From Deltaproteobacteria bacterium (lineage in GTDB: Bacteria > Desulfobacterota_B > Binatia > Binatales > Binataceae), in contig JAKAVX010000252.1 of NCBI GenBank assembly GCA_021827465.1, positions 1-5,052 of the forward strand: a DNA stretch of 5,052 bases, given 5' to 3'. The notes beneath the pieces were generated by a model that saw nothing but the letters and a program-made list of their open reading frames with translations, was not told the origin of the DNA and searched no databases. Of the stretch, positions 1 through 5,052 are shown one piece after another. How positions within the stretch are numbered: position 1 is the stretch's first letter; each line of letters begins with the position of its first letter. Both the position numbers and the translations under genes were made by a program.

Positions 1-1276
1 GAGACCGACGCTCGCCGGAAACCGCGTAGGCGATCGCGGCGGCGATAAGGCTCGGAATCAGGTAGGAATGCCCGCCGGTTGTTTCGGCCACGAACACGGC
101 TGCGGTAAGTGGCGTCTTGTAACCTGAAGCGATCAGCGCCGCCATCCCGCACGCCGCGTACAGGTCCACCGCGCTCGCATGCACGACCGATTGGCCATAA
201 GCGTTCCCGATACATCCGCCGACAAGGATGAGCGGCACGAACATCGCGCTGACGCCGCCGGAACCGAGCGAGAAAGTCGTCGCAATTATTTTGAGCGCCG
301 AGAACACGACCAGCATCCCGGACGGATGCGGCTTCGCCAGCACCTCGCGCACCGCCTCGTAATTGGGCCCGATCGGAATCAGCGTTCCGCTGTAAAGAGA
401 AACGAAGAGAAGACCGCAAAAGCCGGTTCCGATTCCTCCAATCACGAGCTTCAGCGTATGCGGCGCCTGGCTGCGCACGACCCAGGTGCGCACATGGCGA
501 AAGGCGATGTCGAAGATCAGCGCGATCGCGCCAATCAGCGCGCCCAACATCGCGGACCAGAACAGATCGGTGGCCTTGAAGCTGGTGCTTCCGGAAAAGC
601 CGAACATCGGCTGCGCGCCCATGAAGGTTATCAGCGTTGCATAGGAGACGACCGACGAGATCAGCGACGGCAGCAGCGCTTCGTGCGCAAGGTCGTCCTT
701 GTAGGGCATCTCCATGGCGAAGACCATGCCGGTCAGCGGAGCGCGGAACACCGCAGACATCCCGGCAGCCGCGCCGCTGATGAGCATGATGCGCCGATCG
801 CGCGGCTCGAGTCTGAACCGTCCGAGACGGGTCCATAGCCACGAGCCGATTGCGCCACCGGCGTAGATCCCCGGGCCTTCGAGCGCACAGCTTCCGCCCG
901 AGCCGACCGTGGTCGCGGCCGCGAGCAGCTTCCACCAGAACGGGCGCATGTCGATGTCGCCCTCGTGCTCGTGGTACGAGCGGATGATCTCTTCGGTTGA
1001 ATGTTCGTTAGGGTCGGGCGTTCGATATTGCATGATGAGCCCGGTGAGCAGAAAACCGACGAACAGGCCCGGTACGATCATCCAGTGATGGGCGAAGTAG
1101 AGCAGCAGCATGCGCCCCCACACATTTTCGAGCACAAGAAAGAAAAAGCCGGTGGTCACGGCCCCGGTCACGACGCCAATGATTGGGGCAACGATGAGCC
1201 ACTTCTGAATATCCCGTGAATAGGTGGCTCTCAGGTCCCGCTGGAACAAAGAAGTATAACGTTGAAACGGATTCAC
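1..1276 (-). CDS. ClC-family chloride channel or H+/Cl- antiporter, C-terminus cut by the window edge
   Basis: Integral membrane anion transporter of the ClC family, moving chloride or a related anion across the inner membrane. The frame stays open from a GTG at 1276 to the left edge (425 codons), so the C-terminus is missing. The protein has many hydrophobic segments (first at about 26-49, next at about 65-82). Motif GSGGSCALEGP at 125-135 matches the ClC GREGP filter region and keeps the gating glutamate (E133). FRAPLTGMVFAMEM, ending at M190, matches helix H, and GSGGVSAMFVP at 338-348 matches the second filter loop with its F-x-P (F346, P348). The helix R tyrosine would lie beyond the edge, and CBS domains could follow. 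GTG is preferred because AAAGG (1286-1290) precedes it by 9 bases; the frame is open further upstream to a stop near 1387 but offers no ATG. Two changes stand out: the first filter motif (GSGIP in E. coli ClC) reads EHSTE, and the internal proton glutamate is Met190. Family assignment is firm; channel versus antiporter is open. Confidence 0.92.
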   Translation of the reverse strand, partial: MNPFQRYTSLFQRDLRATYSRDIQKWLIVAPIIGVVTGAVTTGFFFLVLENVWGRMLLLYFAHHWMIVPGLFVGFLLTGLIMQYRTPDPNEHSTEEIIRSYHEHEGDIDMRPFWWKLLAAATTVGSGGSCALEGPGIYAGGAIGSWLWTRLGRFRLEPRDRRIMLISGAAAGMSAVFRAPLTGMVFAMEMPYKDDLAHEALLPSLISSVVSYATLITFMGAQPMFGFSGSTSFKATDLFWSAMLGALIGAIALIFDIAFRHVRTWVVRSQAPHTLKLVIGGIGTGFCGLLFVSLYSGTLIPIGPNYEAVREVLAKPHPSGMLVVFSALKIIATTFSLGSGGVSAMFVPLILVGGCIGNAYGQSVVHASAVDLYAACGMAALIASGYKTPLTAAVFVAETTGGHSYLIPSLIAAAIAYAVSGERRS

Positions 1277-1285
1277 GAAAGATTG

Positions 1286-1290
1286 CCTTT
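1286..1290 (-). promoter_or_regulatory. Ribosome binding site of the ClC gene, inside a small hairpin
   Basis: On the minus strand AAAGG lies 9 bases before the GTG start at 1276, which decides that start. The same bases form one arm of an inverted repeat, GAAAG (1287-1291) and CTTTC (1277-1281), with a 5-base loop. The stem touches the start codon and could be lengthened by two G-U pairs. It may lower translation initiation. This is inferred from sequence only, and the stem is short. Confidence 0.4.
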
Positions 1291-1527
1291 CACTCGGATA
1301 TGAGACATTCGGCGCGACGCATGTGTCATCGCGGCACACAAGCGCAACCGGTCTGTTTCTATGACGCTACGTCGAAAGCGAGCGCGAGACGTCTTCTCGG
1401 ACGAAGAGATGGACATTAGCGGCCTGGACGAGCGTGTGTTTTGTGGACGTAGACGGTTGCGACCGTGATGCCTGAATGTGTCATGACGCGGTTTGTTGTC
1501 TTCCTATCGTGCATCAGCGTCGAATGA

Positions 1528-1556
1528 TTGACGGGGAATATAGCTTTGTGTCTGAT
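1528..1556 (+). promoter_or_regulatory. Candidate sigma-70-type promoter for the response regulator
   Basis: TTGACG (1528-1533) matches five of six bases of the -35 consensus. After a 17-base spacer, TCTGAT (1551-1556) matches four of six bases of the -10 consensus. Transcription would start near 1563 and give a leader of about 136 bases before the ATG at 1699. The spacing is ideal, but matches of this quality can arise by chance, and the host's sigma-factor preferences are unknown. Confidence 0.3.
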
Positions 1557-1612
1557 GGCACGGCAATTGGATTCGATGTCCCTTCATTACGCGAGCGGCA
1601 CTGTACAAGGGG

Positions 1613-1623
1613 GTTCGCCGAAC
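1613..1623. promoter_or_regulatory. Operator-like dyad GTTCG-C-CGAAC
   Basis: A perfect 5+5 inverted repeat with a single central base lies about 50 bases downstream of the candidate transcription start and 75 bases before the response-regulator ATG. Its position and symmetry would fit a small DNA-binding site. The arms are in the opposite order to the GAAC-N4-GTTC type of LexA box, so I do not assign it to a known regulator. It could be chance in GC-rich DNA. Confidence 0.15.
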
Positions 1624-1698
1624 GGGCGGACGCGGTCTGCTGAATCTTTCGAGGGCTTCTGAACGGAGGTTCGGCACGCGAGGGAAGACGGTTCGTCG

Positions 1699-2157
1699 AT
1701 GAAGGAAACGCAAACTGTTCAAGACTACGATGGGGTGAGAATTCTCCTTGTCGAAGACAATCCGGACCATGCTTTTGTTGCATTGACGGTTGCGCGCCAG
1801 GTCCTCGGTGAGAGTATCGAGTTGGTCCATGCGCAGAATGCCGAAGAGGCGATCGATCTCATCGCGCAATTCACCGAAGAAGACCGACCGGACCTGTTTC
1901 TGGTTGATCTGAGGCTGCCAGACAACGGCGGCTTCTCCGTGCTGTCGAGCGTTAGAGCGCAGTCGGCATGCGCAGGGGTTCCGGTCATGGTTATCACGAG
2001 TTCACTCTACGACCGCGACATCGCGGAGTGCTACGAACTCGGAGCCTCCGCCGTGTTGTGCAAGCCGCTCTCGCGCGGGAAGTTCAGGGAAGAACTTGCC
2101 CGTGTCGGGCTCGTGCGCGGAGTGAACAAGGCCCTTTACCTGACAATTTCGCATTAG
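1699..2157 (+). CDS. Stand-alone response-regulator receiver protein (Rcp1/CheY-like)
   Basis: Cytoplasmic single-domain receiver of a two-component phosphorelay, 152 residues. The receiver fold spans about residues 13-135. The acidic pocket is E19-D20 in LLVEDN. The expected phosphoacceptor is D70 in VDLRLP, the switch Thr is T100 in VITSS, and the conserved Lys is K122 in LCKP. The DIAECYELGA stretch after the switch residue resembles Rcp1-type regulators, which partner phytochrome-like or other sensor kinases. No DNA-binding or enzymatic output domain follows; only about 17 residues remain. It probably acts by protein contact or as a phosphorelay shuttle. The ATG is preceded by AGGGAAG (1681-1687) at a slightly long 11-base distance; the frame is closed by a stop at 1660-1662, and no other start lies between. 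No histidine kinase is in the window, so its partner is unknown. The early codons use more A/T-ending forms (ATT, CTT, GCT, TTT, AGA) than neighbouring genes, possibly a sign of separate origin. Confidence 0.93.
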   Translation: MKETQTVQDYDGVRILLVEDNPDHAFVALTVARQVLGESIELVHAQNAEEAIDLIAQFTEEDRPDLFLVDLRLPDNGGFSVLSSVRAQSACAGVPVMVITSSLYDRDIAECYELGASAVLCKPLSRGKFREELARVGLVRGVNKALYLTISH

Positions 2158-2311
2158 AGCGTATCCGGCTGGGTAAGACGACGGCGCTGCGGGTGGGCCT
2201 GTGGAGGTCCGTGCCCGACGCGCTGTCTGGCGTCCGGCTTGACGAGCGTCGGCCCGCAGTAGGATTCTCGAGGGCGATTTCAGAAAATCCTGCGTGCGGA
2301 GGTCGGGCCCG
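2158..2311 (+). other. 154-base spacer before the aminotransferase, with possible promoter
   Basis: This gap between two same-strand genes is long for a tight operon, so the aminotransferase may have its own promoter. A TTGACG hexamer occurs at 2239-2244, the same -35-like word seen upstream of the response regulator, but the best -10 candidate, GATTCT at 2263-2268 with an 18-base spacer, matches only three of six bases. An inverted repeat AGGATT (2261-2266) and AATCCT (2286-2291) with a 19-base loop lies just before the ribosome binding site. No U-tract follows it, so it does not look like a terminator. Confidence 0.35.
2298..2302 (+). promoter_or_regulatory. Ribosome binding site of the aminotransferase
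   Basis: GGAGG sits 9 bases before the ATG at 2312. This favours that ATG over the in-frame GTG at 2294, which lies upstream of the site and would add only six residues. Confidence 0.8.
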
Positions 2312-3553
2312 ATGGATCCTTATCGGTTCGAACGCAGCCAGGCGCTGTTCGAGCGCGCCAAGCGCTCCATCCCCGGCGGTATCTACGGCCATCAGTCGCC
2401 GATGCTTCTCACGATGGGCTCGTACCCGTATTTCTTCACGCGCGGAGCCGGTTCCCACGTATGGGACGTCGATGGCAACGAGTACATCGATTACATGTGC
2501 TCGTACGGCCCGATCGTGGTCGGCCATCTTAACCCGCGCGTCGAGGAAGCGGCGAATCGCCGCGCCTCAGAGGGCAACTGCTTCAACGGCCCAACTGCGC
2601 TCTGGATCGATCTCGCCGAACGGCTGGTGTCGGTGACTCCGTTCGCGGACTGGGCAGTCTTCGGCAAGAACGGCTCCGACGTTTGCACGTGGGCTATCGA
2701 GGTCGCCCGTCATGCGACCGGTCGGCCGAAGATCGCGGTCGCCGAGGGCGCCTATCACGGGACGCACGCGTGGGTGACTCCGGTTCCAAACGGCGTGACG
2801 CCGGAGGATCGCGCGAATATCGTCAAGTTCCGCTACAACGACCTCGAAAGCCTAACCCGCGCCGTTGAGGAGAATCCCGATGCGATGGCTGGCGTTATCC
2901 TGACGCCGTTTCGTCATGACGCGGGCCATGACTCGGAGATGCCGGCCGAAGGATTCATGCAGGGCGTGCGCGAGATATGCGATCGCAACGCGATGGTGTT
3001 CGTGCTCGACGACGTGCGCGCGGGATTTCGCCTGCACATGGGCGGCTCGGGCGAGCTGTTCGGCGTGCGGCCGGACCTGTCGTGCTATTGCAAGGCGATC
3101 GCCAACGGCTACCCGATCTCCGCGTGCATGGGACGCGACAGCCTCAGGCAGGCCGCTTCGGAAGTCTTCTTCACCGGCTCGTACTTCACGAGCGCGGTCC
3201 CGATGGCGGCGGCGCTCGCAACGCTCGACGAACTCGAATCGACGGGCGGGATCGAGCGGATGCGGCAGGTTGGTGAGATGCTTCGCGACGGGATGCTTGC
3301 CGAGGCGCGCAGCCACGGCTTCGAGGTCACATGGTCAGGAGCGCCCGCGATGCCGTACATGAGCTTCAAGGCGGACCAGGGGCGTCACGCGCGAATCAAG
3401 CTCTTTTGCGGCGAAACCGCAAAGCGCGGCGTCTATCTGCATCCGAGACACAACTGGTTTCTTTCAGCCGCGCATAGCGAAGAGGATATCAGGCGCACGC
3501 TGGACGTCACCGACGAGGCGTTCGCCGCGGTCAGGAAGCAGTTCGGCGCGTGA
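2312..3553 (+). CDS. PLP-dependent class III aminotransferase, glutamate-1-semialdehyde aminomutase-like
   Basis: Cytoplasmic pyridoxal-phosphate enzyme of fold type I, 413 residues, close to the length of HemL-type aminomutases. The N-terminal part carries the typical SIPGG (19-23) and VWDVDGNEYIDY (50-61) patterns. The cofactor site follows: GKNGSD (118-123) in the phosphate-binding loop position, then AYHGTH (147-152), the pyridine-binding Asp D233 in LDDVRAGFR, and the Schiff-base lysine K261 in CKAIANGYP. The catalytic set looks complete. Several positions differ from HemL itself: KNGSD in place of the usual NSGTE, DDV in place of DEV, and LTP where EP is common. The KNGSD form is, from memory, found in aminotransferases of surface-glycan or secondary pathways, so a role other than tetrapyrrole synthesis is likely. 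The amino donor and acceptor cannot be named. The ATG is chosen for its GGAGG at 2298-2302. The gene follows the response regulator after 154 bases and converges on the amidase gene. Confidence 0.93.
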   Translation: MDPYRFERSQALFERAKRSIPGGIYGHQSPMLLTMGSYPYFFTRGAGSHVWDVDGNEYIDYMCSYGPIVVGHLNPRVEEAANRRASEGNCFNGPTALWIDLAERLVSVTPFADWAVFGKNGSDVCTWAIEVARHATGRPKIAVAEGAYHGTHAWVTPVPNGVTPEDRANIVKFRYNDLESLTRAVEENPDAMAGVILTPFRHDAGHDSEMPAEGFMQGVREICDRNAMVFVLDDVRAGFRLHMGGSGELFGVRPDLSCYCKAIANGYPISACMGRDSLRQAASEVFFTGSYFTSAVPMAAALATLDELESTGGIERMRQVGEMLRDGMLAEARSHGFEVTWSGAPAMPYMSFKADQGRHARIKLFCGETAKRGVYLHPRHNWFLSAAHSEEDIRRTLDVTDEAFAAVRKQFGA

Positions 3554-3568
3554 TCGCCGCGGGCGCGC
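3554..3568. other. 15-base convergent gene junction without an intrinsic terminator
   Basis: Two convergent stop codons (TGA at 3551-3553 on plus, TGA at 3569-3571 on minus) are separated by 15 GC-rich bases. The only possible stem, GCGCG (3546-3550) with CGCGC (3564-3568), is 5 base pairs and is not followed by a T-run on either strand. Termination is probably Rho-dependent or read-through occurs. Confidence 0.5.
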
Positions 3569-4981
3569 TCAGATCTCCGGCCATTTGTCGTTCCACGGGC
3601 GCGCCTGCTCGTAGGCGTAGGCGGCCTGCAGCACCAGGTCGTCGCGATGGCGTTCGGCGATGATCTGAAGTCCGCACGGCAGCCCGCTGTCGGTGAATCC
3701 GGCGCGCACCGAGGCTGCCGGATGCCCGCTTAGGTTGAAAGGATAGGTGAACACCAGCGCCGCCATCAGATCTGGAAGCGGCTTGCCGTCGATTTCCCTG
3801 GGCGGCGGCCCACCTGCGGCAAATGCCTCGGTCGGGAGGGTCGGCGTGAGCAGCAGGTCGAAGCGTTCGAACACGCCGAGGACCCATTCGTTGAATTCGA
3901 AGCGGCGGCGATAAGCGTCGCCGTAGTGCCGCCAGGTGATGCGCGAGGCGGCTTCGGTGCCGTTTGCGAACGAGCGTCCGAATTCCTCGCGATGCTTGTC
4001 CAGGTACTCGTGCAGCATTGCGAGCGACTGTCCCGCGCCGATACGCATCCAGGCCTGTCCGGTTTCCGGCACCTTCTCGTCGAGAACGACGATCTCGTGG
4101 CCCATGTCCCTGAATGCGCCGACCGCCTTCTCGACCTCGCGGCTTACCTCGCGCTGCACGATATGGCCGAAGTCGGGATGGAACGCGATGCGGAGCTTTT
4201 TCGGAAGCCGATCGAGCACCGCTTGGTAGGAAATCCCCGGATGGGGCAGCGAGTCAGGATCGGCGGCGTGGTAGCCCACAGCGGCGTCCATATACATCGC
4301 CGCGTCGCGCACGGTTCGCGTGAGCGGTCCGAGCACCGGCGTGTCGTCCCATCGCGTCATCCCGAGCATCGCGTCGTCCGGGATACGGCCGAACGAGGGC
4401 TTGAGCCCGAAGCATCCGGTGTAGCAGGAGGGAATTCTTATCGAACCGCCGCCGTCCGAGCCGGTCGCAAGCGGCACGACGCATCCCGCGATCGCCGCCG
4501 AGCTTCCGCCCGATGAGCCACCTGGTGTGCGCTCGAGGTTCCAGGGATTGCGGGTCGTGCCGAACAGAAGATTCTTCGTAAAGCCGGTGTAGCCGAACTC
4601 CGGAGCGTTGGTCTTGCCGATTACGATTGCGCCGGCGGCCTTGAGCCTTGCGACCTCGATCGAGTCGGCCCTGGGGATATTGTTCTTGAAGGGGACCGAG
4701 CCGAAGGTGGTGGCAAGTCCTGCCGCGTCTTCGAGATCCTTAACACCAAGCGGCAGCCCTGCGAGCGGTCCGAGCTCCTCCTTGTGCGCGACCCGCTCGT
4801 CGAGCGCGCGGGCCTCGTCGAGCGCGGCTTCCGCCCGAAGCGCGACGAAGGCGTTGAGCTTCGAATTGGTCGCCTCGATTCGCGCGATCGTATGCCTTAT
4901 AAGATCGCTGGGCTTGAGTTCGCGCCTGCGGATCATCGCGGCAAGTTCATGGGCTGGCTTTCGATGAAGCTCGGATGCCAT
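3569..4981 (-). CDS. Amidase-signature family hydrolase (GatA/amidase-like)
   Basis: Serine hydrolase of the amidase-signature family, 470 residues, a usual length. It cleaves a carboxamide bond using the Ser-cisSer-Lys triad. The triad is visible as K81 in LGVKD, cis-Ser S156 in PGGSSGGSSAA, and nucleophile S180 in GSDGGGSIRIP. Other family hallmarks are GKTNAPEFG (122-130), FGTTRNPWN (140-148), GLKPSFGR (191-198) and the C-terminal GLPCGLQIIAE pattern. No signal peptide is visible, so it is likely cytoplasmic. GatA of the Glu-tRNA amidotransferase belongs to this family, but no gatB or gatC lies beside it, and an independent amidase acting on small amides is more likely. Substrate is not predictable. 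The ATG is supported by GGGGAG (4989-4994) placed 7 bases upstream. The gene is convergent with the aminotransferase, 15 bases between stops; a shared role in nitrogen-compound metabolism is possible but unproven. Confidence 0.95.
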   Translation of the reverse strand: MASELHRKPAHELAAMIRRRELKPSDLIRHTIARIEATNSKLNAFVALRAEAALDEARALDERVAHKEELGPLAGLPLGVKDLEDAAGLATTFGSVPFKNNIPRADSIEVARLKAAGAIVIGKTNAPEFGYTGFTKNLLFGTTRNPWNLERTPGGSSGGSSAAIAGCVVPLATGSDGGGSIRIPSCYTGCFGLKPSFGRIPDDAMLGMTRWDDTPVLGPLTRTVRDAAMYMDAAVGYHAADPDSLPHPGISYQAVLDRLPKKLRIAFHPDFGHIVQREVSREVEKAVGAFRDMGHEIVVLDEKVPETGQAWMRIGAGQSLAMLHEYLDKHREEFGRSFANGTEAASRITWRHYGDAYRRRFEFNEWVLGVFERFDLLLTPTLPTEAFAAGGPPPREIDGKPLPDLMAALVFTYPFNLSGHPAASVRAGFTDSGLPCGLQIIAERHRDDLVLQAAYAYEQARPWNDKWPEI

Positions 4982-4988
4982 CGCAGTG

Positions 4989-4994
4989 CTCCCC
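4989..4994 (-). promoter_or_regulatory. Ribosome binding site of the amidase gene
   Basis: GGGGAG on the minus strand lies 7 bases before the ATG at 4981 and fixes that start. The remaining leader up to the window edge (4995-5052) shows no promoter pair I would call; the promoter may lie outside the window. Confidence 0.75.
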
Positions 4995-5052
4995 GTGCTG
5001 TCAGGTCTCGGCTATGGCAAGACTCTTACTACGGCCGGCGGAAAATTAGAAA

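Larger units (their letters stand above)
1277..1698. other. Intergenic region between the divergent ClC and response-regulator genes
   Basis: These 422 bases separate two divergently transcribed genes, so both promoters should lie here. The base composition is visibly richer in A/T than the flanking ClC and aminotransferase genes. I see no convincing protein gene: open frames crossing it are either antisense to the response regulator or lack ribosome binding sites. It contains a sigma-70-like promoter candidate toward the response regulator (1528-1556), a dyad GTTCG-C-CGAAC (1613-1623), a short inverted repeat ACGGT-TGCG-ACCGT (1453-1466), and two copies of ATGTGTCAT (1321-1329 and 1476-1484). 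No tRNA, riboswitch or intrinsic terminator was recognised. Confidence 0.7.

Noticed and set aside
179..838. A 219-codon open frame on the plus strand.
   Set aside because: It lies antisense to the ClC gene, is rich in Arg, His, Glu and Gln with no recognisable domain, and is a mirror of the GC-rich coding strand.
1361..1468. A 35-codon open frame on the plus strand with an Arg/Lys-rich start, an acidic middle and a basic end.
   Set aside because: No Shine-Dalgarno sequence before the ATG, mixed codon use and no known family. Frames of this length are expected by chance.
1321..1484. Two copies of ATGTGTCAT at 1321-1329 and 1476-1484 as a possible regulator site pair.
   Set aside because: A single 9-base match within about 420 bases is close to chance expectation, and the flanks do not extend the match.
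1550..1565. TCTGATGGCAC, resembling the 3' part of a fluoride riboswitch, considered because of the nearby ClC gene.
   Set aside because: It is on the wrong strand for the ClC gene, and the upstream part of the riboswitch consensus is absent.
1504..1869. A 121-codon open frame on the minus strand across the response-regulator start.
   Set aside because: Antisense to a clear receiver domain, no recognisable family, and no ribosome binding site of note.
1968..2636. A 222-codon plus-strand frame spanning the end of the response regulator and the start of the aminotransferase.
   Set aside because: It overlaps two well-supported genes in another frame and shows no domain of its own.
3546..3568. 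A GCGCG/CGCGC stem between the convergent stop codons as a bidirectional terminator.
   Set aside because: Only 5 base pairs with a 13-base loop and no T-run on either side.
3926..4516. A 196-codon plus-strand frame.
   Set aside because: Antisense to the amidase core, including the catalytic serine region, with no recognisable family.

Overview
The window is GC-rich, with dense coding and strongly G/C-biased third positions in three of its four genes. Start codons are preceded by recognisable Shine-Dalgarno sequences. This suggests a high-GC Gram-negative-type bacterium, possibly an uncultivated soil, sediment or deltaproteobacterium-like lineage. No marker gene is present, so the phylum cannot be fixed from this sequence.

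Layout from left to right: (1) 1-1276, minus strand: a ClC-family chloride channel/transporter gene that runs off the left edge, lacking its C-terminal end. (2) 1277-1698: a 422-base intergenic region between divergent genes. It is less GC-rich and holds a candidate promoter and some weak dyads, but no convincing gene. (3) 1699-2157, plus strand: a stand-alone response-regulator receiver protein with no output domain, Rcp1/CheY-like. (4) 2158-2311: a 154-base spacer. (5) 2312-3553, plus strand: a PLP-dependent class III aminotransferase of the glutamate-1-semialdehyde aminomutase-like branch. (6) 3569-4981, minus strand: an amidase-signature hydrolase, convergent with the aminotransferase and ending 15 bases from it. 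(7) 4982-5052: the leader of the amidase gene, with a strong ribosome binding site.

The four genes do not form an obvious pathway. The ClC gene and the response regulator are divergent. The response regulator and the aminotransferase share a strand but are 154 bases apart, and the amidase is convergent. An aminotransferase beside an amidase could act on related nitrogen-containing compounds, but nothing in the sequence proves this. I found no mobile element, CRISPR array, RNA gene, phage feature or clear new system. The points most worth a second look are residue changes at normally conserved sites in the ClC protein and the aminotransferase, the orphan receiver protein with its different base composition and long leader, and a small hairpin covering the ClC ribosome binding site.
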